From Streptomyces lasiicapitis (GTDB lineage: Bacteria > Actinomycetota > Actinomycetes > Streptomycetales > Streptomycetaceae), in the NCBI RefSeq assembly GCF_014646335.1, contig NZ_BMNG01000008.1, positions 326,833 to 390,832 of the forward strand: a stretch of 64,000 nt of DNA. Direction: 5' to 3'. The notes below the pieces were generated by a model, which saw only the letters and a list, made by a program, of their open reading frames with translations, made no database searches and was not told the DNA's origin. Positions 16,938 through 24,829 of the stretch are shown here, in pieces. The stretch's first letter is position 1. Every line of letters begins with the position of its first letter. The position numbers and the translations under genes are program-made.

Positions 16938-19448
16938 ATGGCGTGGGCATCGCGCGGGGCGGGTGCGGGGCGGCCGTCGATGCAGGAGTTGATACGGCGG
17001 CGCCGGCGGGCCGGGTTCGTGGGGCGGCAGGAAGAACTCCGGGTGTTCCGCGAGAACTTCGACGAGCCGCCGGAGGACGAGCGGCACCGCTTCCTGTTCT
17101 GCGTGCACGGTCCGGCAGGGGTGGGCAAGACGTCGCTGGTCCACGAGTTGCGGCAGGTGGCCCGGGACCGGGGTGCTCTTGTCGCGTACGTCGACGACGC
17201 GGCGGACACGTTGCCGCTGGTGCTCGCCGAGGTGGCCGCGCAATTCGCCCGGCAGGAGCGGCGGTTGAAGGGGCTTGAGCGGGCGTTGGCCGGGTACCGG
17301 CAGCGGGTGCGGGAGGCGGGGGCGGGGGCGGCCGTCGATCCCGGCGCGACTGGTGCGGCCGGTGCGGCTGGGGCGCCCGGGACGACCGGCGCGCCCGGTG
17401 CGCCGTCCGCGGGCAGTCGCCTCGTGGCCCGCGCCGGAGTCGTCGGCATCGGCATGGTCCCCGTGGTGGGCCCCTTCGCGGCCGGTGCCGTGGACCCCGA
17501 ACAGCTCGCGCGCGGCGCCGACGGGCTGCGGGAGCGTTTCGGGTCCCGTCGTCCACGCGGCACCGGCGAGGACCTCGCCGGACCCCTCCTGGAAGCGGAA
17601 CGCGCCCTCACGCCCGCCCTCACCGACGATCTCACGTCGGCGGCGGACGCGGCCCCGTGGCTCGTCCTGTTCTTCGACACGTACGAGCGGACGGCGCCGT
17701 TCCTGGACGGCTGGCTGCGGGACGTGATGACGACGGACCGGTACGGGGAGCTGCCCGCGAACACGGTCGTGGTGCTCTCGGGCCAGCGACCGCTCGACCC
17801 CCAACTCTGGGACGACACAGGTGACTTCGCGTGCGACGTCCCGCTGTCCCCCTTCACCGAGGACGAGGCGCGCGGTCTGCTCGCCGCCAAGGGCGTGACG
17901 GACGAGCCCGTCGTGGCGGAGGTCCTGCGGCTCTCCGGGCGGCTGCCCGTCCTCGTCTCCACGCTGGCGGAGTCGGGGCCGCAGGGTCCGGACGAGGTGA
18001 GCGACCCGAGCGCCGGGGCCGTGGAGCGGTTCCTGCGGTGGGAGCCGGATCCGGGGCGGCGCACGGCGGCGCTGGACTGCGCGTTGCCGCGGCGGCTCGA
18101 CGAGGAGGTGGTGGCGGCCGCGGTGGGCGAGGCCGGGTCCGCCGGATTCCCGGCCCCGGAGGTGTACGCCTGGCTCCGCACCCTCCCCTTCGTCGCCGAC
18201 CGCCCCGACGGCGGCGCCCGCTACCACGACGTGGTCCGCGCCCCCATGCTGCGCCTGCGCCTCAACTCGGCACCCCGGGCGTGGAGTTCCGCCCACGTCC
18301 GCCTCGCCGGCGCGTTCGCGGCCCGGCGGCGGGCGCGGGAGGAGGGCGACCGGGGCGAGGTGGGCCGCCCGTGGGCCCGGCCCGCGTGGCGGGCGCTGCG
18401 GGTGGAGGAGCTCTACCACGACCTGTGCGCGCGGCCCGGCGACGCGTTCGCCGGGGCGCTGCGGGAGGGCGTCGAAGCGTGCCACGCGCAGACGCGGTAC
18501 ACCGCGGTGGCCCGCGACTGGGCCCGGGTCCTCGCGGACGCGGGCGAGGACGCGGGGGAGGAGTGGCTGCGGCGCTGGGGCGAGGACTGCCTGGCGGCAC
18601 TGGCGGACGAACACCTCGGCTCCGTACGCGTACTGGACCTGATCCTGGCACGCGGCGGCCTCGACGACGCGGGCCGTGTCGCCGCGTACAACGCCCGCGG
18701 CTGGTGCCACTTCGGGGCCGGGATGTTCGCGGAGGCCCTGGACGACCACGCGCGGGCCGTCGACCTCGACCCCGCCGACCCGTGGGGCCACCACGGCCTG
18801 GCGATCACCCTGCGGGCGCGGGCCGAGGAGGGCGACCACGAGACGGCGCTGGCCCACATCGACCGGTGCGCGGAGCTGGCGCCGGGCGCGGAGTGGGTGG
18901 CGCACGAGCGGGGCGAGACGTACCGGAGGATGGGCCGCCACGAGGACGCCCTCGCCGAGCTGGACCGGGCCCACGACCTCGCCCCGCGCGAGCCGTTGAC
19001 CCTGGGCAGCCGCGCCCAGGTCAAGTTCGTCCTGGGCCGCCCCTCGGAAGCCCTGGCCGACTTCGACCACGCCATCGCCCTGTGGCCCGACTACACCTGG
19101 GCCCTCATGCGCCGCGCCCACATCCGCTCCATCCTCGGCGACAAGGAGGGCGCCCTCGCCGACCTCGACCAAGCGGAGCGGCTCGCGCCGGGCGGCAGCG
19201 GGATCCTGGGCGAGCGGGGTGATGTCCTCCGCTTCGCGGGCCGCCACGAGGAAGCGATCGCCGCGTACGGCCGGGCGCTCGCCCTTGACCCCGGCTATGC
19301 CTGGGCCCTGGGCAGCCGCGCCCTGGCCCACGAGGCCCTCGGCGACCGGGACCGGGCCCTGGCCGACCTGGAGCGGGCGCTGGAGCTCGACCCCGGGTAC
19401 GGGTGGGCCCGCGAGCAGCGGGAACGGATTCTGGCCGGGGGCCTTTAG
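16938..19448 (+). CDS. STAND-like P-loop NTPase with C-terminal TPR repeats (copy 1)
   Basis: About 836 residues from ATG 16938, which has a gaggga box 6 bases upstream; GTG 16932 is an in-frame alternative. Seen: a basic leader with M-Q-E-L-I-R-R-R-R-R and G-F-V-G-R-Q-E-E-L (AAA_16-like entry), Walker A G-P-A-G-V-G-K64-T, a Walker B-type strand L-V-L-F-F-D247-T-Y-E, a sensor-like strand (NTVVVLSGQRPL), a middle helical region, then TPR units from about residue 565 to the end with the W/G/A/P pattern. No membrane segment. STAND NTPases switch on ligand or protein binding through the repeat domain; which effector this one drives is not visible. It is a paralogue of the 21566-24802 protein. Its stop overlaps the convergent DUF397 gene by four bases. 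Confidence 0.8.
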   Translation: MAWASRGAGAGRPSMQELIRRRRRAGFVGRQEELRVFRENFDEPPEDERHRFLFCVHGPAGVGKTSLVHELRQVARDRGALVAYVDDAADTLPLVLAEVAAQFARQERRLKGLERALAGYRQRVREAGAGAAVDPGATGAAGAAGAPGTTGAPGAPSAGSRLVARAGVVGIGMVPVVGPFAAGAVDPEQLARGADGLRERFGSRRPRGTGEDLAGPLLEAERALTPALTDDLTSAADAAPWLVLFFDTYERTAPFLDGWLRDVMTTDRYGELPANTVVVLSGQRPLDPQLWDDTGDFACDVPLSPFTEDEARGLLAAKGVTDEPVVAEVLRLSGRLPVLVSTLAESGPQGPDEVSDPSAGAVERFLRWEPDPGRRTAALDCALPRRLDEEVVAAAVGEAGSAGFPAPEVYAWLRTLPFVADRPDGGARYHDVVRAPMLRLRLNSAPRAWSSAHVRLAGAFAARRRAREEGDRGEVGRPWARPAWRALRVEELYHDLCARPGDAFAGALREGVEACHAQTRYTAVARDWARVLADAGEDAGEEWLRRWGEDCLAALADEHLGSVRVLDLILARGGLDDAGRVAAYNARGWCHFGAGMFAEALDDHARAVDLDPADPWGHHGLAITLRARAEEGDHETALAHIDRCAELAPGAEWVAHERGETYRRMGRHEDALAELDRAHDLAPREPLTLGSRAQVKFVLGRPSEALADFDHAIALWPDYTWALMRRAHIRSILGDKEGALADLDQAERLAPGGSGILGERGDVLRFAGRHEEAIAAYGRALALDPGYAWALGSRALAHEALGDRDRALADLERALELDPGYGWAREQRERILAGGL

Positions 19449-19651
19449 CGGGTCGCGGTGAACGCCACGAACTTGGTCCACGCGGCGTCCGCGACGGCGA
19501 GGCGGGCGCCGTGCTTGTTCTTGGAGTCGCGTATGTGGACGGTGGTGGGGGCTATGGCGACTTCGACGCAATCGGGGCCGTCGTTGCCGCTGTAGCTGCT
19601 CTTGAACCACTCCAGCGTGGAAGTGTTCCTGGTGGACGTGTTGGGGGTCAT
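19445..19651 (-). CDS. DUF397 protein
   Basis: 68 residues. Seen: the family signature W-F-K-S-S-Y-S-G-N-D-G-P-D-C-V-E-V-A, then V-H-I-R-D-S-K and an end W-T-K-F-V-A-F. DUF397 proteins are usually encoded beside an XRE/DUF5753 regulator. One such pair, Scr2/Scr1 in S. coelicolor, has been described as toxin/antitoxin-like and others affect development. Here the ATG overlaps the regulator's stop by four bases (ATGA), so the two are made together. Confidence 0.88.
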   Translation of the reverse strand: MTPNTSTRNTSTLEWFKSSYSGNDGPDCVEVAIAPTTVHIRDSKNKHGARLAVADAAWTKFVAFTATR

Positions 19652-20457
19652 GTCTCTCCCAGTACTTTCTCGATGAAGGCGAGGGACTCCCGTGGCGTGA
19701 GAGCCTGCGCCCGGATCATTCCATAGCGCATTTCCAGGACTTGGACTTCCCGAGGGTCAGTGATCAGGCGGCTGTGGAGCTGGCCCTCTGTGTGTCCCAG
19801 CGTCTTGCCGTCCCGGAGTTTCAGCACCCGGAAGGAGCCCATCATGGCTGCGTGGTCTTCTTGCTCCGTGGGCATCACCTGGATCTCGACGTGCCTCAAC
19901 TTGCTGATTTCAAGCAGGTGTTCGAGCTGTTGGCGCAACACCAGTTTGCCCCCGACCGGTCGTCGCAGGGTCACCTCTTCCTGGACGAAAGTGACCAGCG
20001 GTCGGGGCACGCGCTCGAGGACGGCCTTTCGCGCGATGCGTGCGGCGACGTGACGCTCGATCTCGTCCTCGGTGTACGAAGGGCGTCGCATCGCGTACAG
20101 AGCCTGCGCGTAGTCAGGGGTCTGTAGGAGACCGTGGATGTGAAGGCTGGCGTAGCCCCCGAGTTCCGTCGACTCGGCCTCCAGCTTCGCCAAGTCCCGA
20201 ACATTCTTCGGGTACCGCGCCTCCTCCACATCCCGCTTCATCGACGAGATCTTCCCGCCCGCCCCCAACACCTCATCGGCGTTGTCCAGGAACTCGGGCT
20301 TGGGGATCCTCCGCCCCCGCTCCACCGAGGCCACCATGTCCTCGCCGTACCCGATAGCCGCGCCGAACTCCGGGCGCCGCATCCCCGCGGCCTCCCGCCA
20401 CACCTTGATCTGGCGGCCCACCGCCTTGAGCACGGCCGCCGCTTCCTCGTCCTCCAT
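19648..20457 (-). CDS. XRE-family regulator with DUF5753 domain
   Basis: 269 residues. The N-terminal helix-turn-helix (residues about 10-65; R-R-P-E-F-G-A-A-I-G-Y-G-E-D-M-V-A-S-V-E-R-G) binds DNA. The C-terminal DUF5753 domain carries the family blocks G-L-L-Q-T-P-D-Y-A-Q-A-L near residue 115 and V-Q-V-M-P-T-E-Q-E-D-H-A near 200. It overlaps the DUF397 partner. Such regulators often control their own operon, so the palindrome at 20568-20583 is a candidate target. Intact, unlike the similar gene at 36184-37041. Confidence 0.88.
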   Translation of the reverse strand: MEDEEAAAVLKAVGRQIKVWREAAGMRRPEFGAAIGYGEDMVASVERGRRIPKPEFLDNADEVLGAGGKISSMKRDVEEARYPKNVRDLAKLEAESTELGGYASLHIHGLLQTPDYAQALYAMRRPSYTEDEIERHVAARIARKAVLERVPRPLVTFVQEEVTLRRPVGGKLVLRQQLEHLLEISKLRHVEIQVMPTEQEDHAAMMGSFRVLKLRDGKTLGHTEGQLHSRLITDPREVQVLEMRYGMIRAQALTPRESLAFIEKVLGET

Positions 20458-20567
20458 GTGCCACCTCCCATGTACCGGGACCTGGCGAACCGCGACCCGG
20501 TCGGGCCCGACGCCAAAGAAGTAAGAACCGGAAGAAAGGACCTACCCAACCCCGCCCAACCTCGCGC

Positions 20568-20583
20568 TCACTCGCGAGAGTGA
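20568..20583. promoter_or_regulatory. 16-bp palindrome in divergent promoter
   Basis: TCACTC-GCGA-GAGTGA is an inverted repeat with a 4-base centre, roughly midway between the XRE gene (start 20457) and the winged-helix gene (start 20735). A second related string, ATCGCGAAC, follows. It could be the operator of the XRE regulator. Apart from this, the 277 bases between the two genes hold no gene that I can support. Confidence 0.4.
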
Positions 20584-20734
20584 ACATCGCGAACTCGGCT
20601 GGCGTGGAAGGGAGATGGTGGTGCAGCGTCAGCGCCAACAACCGCAGACATGTGCCCCAGACATGAATCGGCCCTCGCCGGGACTGGCATCCCAGTGCGA
20701 GGGCCTGATCACCGAGGAAGAAAGACGCTTCCCG

Positions 20735-21535
20735 ATGACTTCGCTTCAGCCTAGCGCGCCCACGCGTGCCCGGTCCGGCCGTTCCGGCCCTGGCGTCGAC
20801 CACGTCACCGAACGCCACCACGACCGTTTCACCGTGGTCGGAAACCACCTCGCGCAGCACTCCGAGCTGTCCCTGATGGCGATCGGCCTGGCCACCCACA
20901 TCCAGTCGCTGCCCGCCGGATCGCCGATCGGCATCAAGTCGCTGGCCCTGCGCTTCCCGGAGGGCGAGATGCGGATCGCCGCCGCGTTACGGGAGTTGGA
21001 GGCGCACGGCTACCTGGCCCGGGTCAAGGAACGGCTCCCCTCGGGCAGGATCGTGACCCGCACGGTCTCGTACAACAAGCCCCAGCTAGCCGCCCGTCCG
21101 GTCGCGAAGCCGATGAGCCCGAAGCCGGTCGCTCCGAAACCCCCGGAACCCCCGCCGGGCGACCCGATCGCGGTCGACCTGCTGGCTGGCCTCCGCGCCC
21201 ACGACGCCCGCCTACTCCTGACCCAACACGATGTACGCCGTCTCGCACCGGACGTCTCCCGCTGGCTGGAACGCGGCGTCCCCCCAGCCGCCGTACGCCA
21301 GGCCTTGACATCCGGCCTGCCTCAGGCCCCCATCCGCCACCCGGCGGCCTTCCTCGCCCACCGGCTCACGGAACACCTGCCACCACCCCTGCCCACGACC
21401 CCACTTCGGGCCGATGGCCGCCCCGACCCGCTCCAGACCTGCGACGGCTGCGAACGGGCCTTTCGGGCGCCACGTCCGGGACGATGTCGCGACTGCCGAG
21501 TGGTTCCGCGCCTGGGCCAGGACGCCGCCGCGTAG
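20735..21535 (+). CDS. winged-helix DNA-binding protein with C-terminal zinc ribbon; TTA codon
   Basis: 266 residues from ATG 20735. Residues about 45-110 form a winged helix: S-L-M-A-I-G-L-A-T-H-I-Q, P-I-G-I-K-S-L-A-L-R-F-P, then A-A-L-R-E-L-E-A-H-G-Y-L with the wing V-K-E-R-L-P-S-G-R. A Pro/Lys-rich linker follows. The last 30 residues carry C-D-G-C and C-R-D-C pairs, a likely zinc ribbon. Codon 85 is TTA (20987-20989), the rare leucine codon read by bldA tRNA in Streptomyces, so translation may be tied to differentiation. It lies just upstream of the second STAND-TPR gene (30 bases between), probably in one transcript. Target DNA unknown. Confidence 0.72.
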   Translation: MTSLQPSAPTRARSGRSGPGVDHVTERHHDRFTVVGNHLAQHSELSLMAIGLATHIQSLPAGSPIGIKSLALRFPEGEMRIAAALRELEAHGYLARVKERLPSGRIVTRTVSYNKPQLAARPVAKPMSPKPVAPKPPEPPPGDPIAVDLLAGLRAHDARLLLTQHDVRRLAPDVSRWLERGVPPAAVRQALTSGLPQAPIRHPAAFLAHRLTEHLPPPLPTTPLRADGRPDPLQTCDGCERAFRAPRPGRCRDCRVVPRLGQDAAA

Positions 21536-21565
21536 CCTGTGGAGCGGAGTCGGGGGGTGGCGCGA

Positions 21566-24500
21566 ATGGCGGCAGGCGCGGCGGACCAGCCATCCATGCA
21601 AGAGCTGATACGGCGGCGCAGGCGGTCCGGATTCGTGGGACGGCGCGGTGAACTCGCCGCATTCCGGGCGAACTTCGACGTGCCGCCCGCTGACGAGCGG
21701 CACCGCTTCCTTTTCCACATCCACGGCAACGCCGGTGTCGGCAAGACCTCGCTCGTGCGGGAGATGGAGCAAGTAGCCCGCGAGCACGGCGCGTTGACGG
21801 CGTATGTCGACGAGTCCGTCGGCAGCGTGCCGGAGGCCATGGCGGCGGTCGTCACCGAGTTCGCCCGCGAGGGACGGCGGTTCAAGGAACTCGACCGGCT
21901 GCTGGCCGCGCATCGCGAACGGCGCCACGAGGCGGAATCGGCAGCCCTGGCCGCGACACTCGGCCCGGAGCCGGAAGCCGGCGCCGGGCCGCCGCCCCCG
22001 TCGGCCGGGAGCATGGCGGCCGCCCGCGCGGGACTTGCCGGGCTCGGGCTGGTCCCCGGAGTCGGCGCGCTCGCGGGCGCGATCGACCCGGCCCCGATCG
22101 CGCACGGCACCGACCGCCTGCGCGCCGGCCTCGGCGCCCGCTTCCGCAATCACGACGACGTACAGCTCGTGATCTCGCCCGAGCGCGTGCTGACGCCGGT
22201 GCTGCTCAGGGAGCTGGCCGAGGCTGCGGCCGCGGTGCCGTGGATCGTTCTCTTCTTCGACACGTACGAACGGACCGGCCCCTTCCTCGACGGCTGGCTC
22301 CGCGACGTGATGACCACCGACCGGCACGGGCGGCTGCCCGCGAACATCGTGGTCGTGACGGCCGGGTGGCAGCCTTTCGACACCGCGCGGTGGGACGGCT
22401 ACGAGGACTTCATGACGGACGTGCCCCTGGGGGTGTTCACGGAGGCGGAGGCACGAGGGCTCCTCTCCGGGAAGGGGGTCGTCGCCGAGCCCGTCGTCGA
22501 GGAGGTGCTGCGGCTGTCCAGCGGCCTGCCGGTGCTTGTTTCGACTCTCGCCGAGAACCGGCCGGGTGAAGTGGACGACGTCGGCGATCCGTGTGCCACG
22601 GCGGTGGAACGGTTCCTGAAGTGGGAGCAGGATCCCGTGCGGCGGGCTGTCGCGCTGGTGTGTGCGTTGCCGCGCAGGCTGGACGCGGATGTGTTCCGGG
22701 CGGCGGTCGCCGGAGTGTGCGGCGATGAGGAAGTGGCCGTGCTCTACGTCTGGTTGCGGGGGCTGCCGTTCGTCGGCGACCGTGAGGATCGGGTGCAGTA
22801 CCACGACGTGGTGCGGGGACCGATGCTGCGGTTGCAGCGGTACCGGTCGCCCCAGGGGTGGGCGGAGGCTCACGCGCGACTGGCGGAGACGTTCGGACGG
22901 CGACGGGCGGAAGCCGAGGGTGGCCGGGCCGAATTGGAGGTGTGGGCCGACCAGGCGTGGCGGGAGCTGCGGCTCACGGAGTCCTATCACCTGCTGTGCG
23001 CGCAGCCCGGGGCTGCGCTGCCCGTGGTTCTGCGGGACGCCATTGAGGCGTGCAACGAGGGCGAGGCCCTTGCCCGGCGGTGGGCGGACGTTCTGGTGGA
23101 TGCGGGCCGGGACGCGGACGCGCGGGATGTGGGAGCGTGGGGGCGCCGCCTCGCGGATGCGTTGGAGGACGGCGGGATCGTCGCGGCCCTGGGGGAGCTG
23201 CTCGACCGTGCCGGGTTCGATGTGCCCGGTCGGGCCCTGGCGCTGTCGATCCGAGGCCGCTACCTGCGGGACAGCGATGAGCACGCGCTAGCGCTCGCCG
23301 ATTACGACGCGGCGCTCGCGCTCGACTCCCACCTGGTACGGGCGCTCGCCGGCAGAGGCTGCACGCGGTATCTGATCGACGAGGACGACGCCGCGCTCGT
23401 CGACCTGAACCGTGCCGACGAACTCGCGCCCGACGACGAATTCGTTCTGCGCATACGTGGCAGCCTCCACCGCTTCAGGGGCGCCTATGACGAGGCAGTG
23501 CGCGACTTGACGTGTGCGGCCGAACTCAATCCGACGCGCGCGGCCCGGTGGACGGATCTGGGAGCCGCTCGACTCGGGTTGGATCAGCATGCCCAGGCTC
23601 TCGCCGCCCTGGACCGTGCGCTGAGACTCGACGCGGACAACCTGTGGGCGTTGGTGAACAGGGCAGTTGTACATGTCGATCGCGGGGACCATGCGTCGGC
23701 CGACGCGGACCTGGGCCGTGCTGTCGAGATGGCCGCGGGCGCGGCGTTGCTGTTCTGGCACCGGGGCAATGTTCTGCACACGGCAGGCCGCGAAGAGAAC
23801 TCGCTTGCCCACTACGATCGGGCGATTGCGCTCGCCGATGACTACACGATGGCGTACGCAGCCCGTGGGGCCGCACTGCATGACCTCGGCCGGCTCGAGG
23901 AGTCCCTGGTGGACTTGGACCGGGCCATCGCCCTGGACCCGGACCATGTCTTTGCGCTGACCCACCGGTGCAGCGTGCTGTATCTCCTGGGCCGGTACGA
24001 GGCGGCACGCGCCGATGCGGACCGGGCACTTGAGCTGAACCCTGCCTACGAATGGCCGCGCTGTCTGCGAGGTGCCGCATTCCGTGAACTCGGGTGCTAC
24101 AACGAGGCATTCGCGGACCTGAGCCGGGCCATCGAGGCCGCCCCAGAGGGCGCCTGGGCGAACCAGCTTCGGGCCTCCGTGTGTCTGGCCACCGGCCGCC
24201 TCGGCCCCGCACTCGCCGACTTGGCGCGCTATGCCGAGATCGGCGATGACGCGGCCTGGGCACGCCGCAGGACCGCCGAGGTTCACCTTTGGCTCGGCGA
24301 TCCGGTGCGAGCACTGGCAGAGCTGGCCGCCGAACCTGTCGAGGATTACTCCGAGGAGCTGTGCAAGGCCTACCGCATGGCCCGGCAGTGGGGCCTGGCG
24401 CGCAGGGTGGCACTGGCGGTGGGCGAAAAGGGGGAGCACTGGGGTGCGTTCGACCTTGCCCTGGTGGTGAGTGGATCCGAGGGCATGGCGGCAGCCCGTC

Positions 24501-24802
24501 CACTGTGGCAGCGGACCGTACGACTGATGCAGGCCTTTGACCCGGACCTCCCGTGGCGCGACGACGTCTCCATCGTGATCGCCGCAGGCACCGCCGACTT
24601 TCCAGCGCTTGACGCGCGCCTCGCGGACGCCCTCGCCGCGGGTGAGCCCACCATGGAGTGGGACGAATGGGCCGATCTGGCGGACTGCCTGGGCGAGTTG
24701 CTCCACGCGCGGGGCGCCGACTGCGCCCGGCTGGCACCCCGCTTGGCGGCGGTGATCGCTGCCCGGGACGCCGTCCAGGCGAAGTACGCCCTGCCCGAGT
24801 GA
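21566..24802 (+). CDS. STAND-like P-loop NTPase with about ten TPR repeats (copy 2)
   Basis: 1078 residues from ATG 21566, which sits behind a ggggggtgg box; GTG 21539 is an alternative. Same layout as the 16938-19448 protein: M-Q-E-L-I-R-R-R-R-R-S-G-F-V-G-R, Walker A G-N-A-G-V-G-K60-T, Walker B-like I-V-L-F-F-D232-T-Y-E, then a helical middle. From about residue 560 to 900 there are nine to ten 34-residue TPRs, for example A-L-A-D-Y-D-A-A-L-A-L-D and S-L-V-D-L-D-R-A-I-A-L-D-P. A further 170-residue C-terminal part is not present in copy 1. Cytosolic. It is presumably a switch whose TPR arm senses a partner. It is followed after 27 bases by a secreted lectin-type protein. Confidence 0.8.
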   Translation: MAAGAADQPSMQELIRRRRRSGFVGRRGELAAFRANFDVPPADERHRFLFHIHGNAGVGKTSLVREMEQVAREHGALTAYVDESVGSVPEAMAAVVTEFAREGRRFKELDRLLAAHRERRHEAESAALAATLGPEPEAGAGPPPPSAGSMAAARAGLAGLGLVPGVGALAGAIDPAPIAHGTDRLRAGLGARFRNHDDVQLVISPERVLTPVLLRELAEAAAAVPWIVLFFDTYERTGPFLDGWLRDVMTTDRHGRLPANIVVVTAGWQPFDTARWDGYEDFMTDVPLGVFTEAEARGLLSGKGVVAEPVVEEVLRLSSGLPVLVSTLAENRPGEVDDVGDPCATAVERFLKWEQDPVRRAVALVCALPRRLDADVFRAAVAGVCGDEEVAVLYVWLRGLPFVGDREDRVQYHDVVRGPMLRLQRYRSPQGWAEAHARLAETFGRRRAEAEGGRAELEVWADQAWRELRLTESYHLLCAQPGAALPVVLRDAIEACNEGEALARRWADVLVDAGRDADARDVGAWGRRLADALEDGGIVAALGELLDRAGFDVPGRALALSIRGRYLRDSDEHALALADYDAALALDSHLVRALAGRGCTRYLIDEDDAALVDLNRADELAPDDEFVLRIRGSLHRFRGAYDEAVRDLTCAAELNPTRAARWTDLGAARLGLDQHAQALAALDRALRLDADNLWALVNRAVVHVDRGDHASADADLGRAVEMAAGAALLFWHRGNVLHTAGREENSLAHYDRAIALADDYTMAYAARGAALHDLGRLEESLVDLDRAIALDPDHVFALTHRCSVLYLLGRYEAARADADRALELNPAYEWPRCLRGAAFRELGCYNEAFADLSRAIEAAPEGAWANQLRASVCLATGRLGPALADLARYAEIGDDAAWARRRTAEVHLWLGDPVRALAELAAEPVEDYSEELCKAYRMARQWGLARRVALAVGEKGEHWGAFDLALVVSGSEGMAAARPLWQRTVRLMQAFDPDLPWRDDVSIVIAAGTADFPALDARLADALAAGEPTMEWDEWADLADCLGELLHARGADCARLAPRLAAVIAARDAVQAKYALPE

Positions 24803-24829
24803 CAGACCCCTGGACTACCGTTTCGCCCC

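Noticed and set aside
16893..19610. 905-codon frame antisense to the first STAND-TPR gene
   Set aside because: No motifs and Arg/Gly/His/Pro-rich; the P-loop and TPRs of the opposite strand are decisive.
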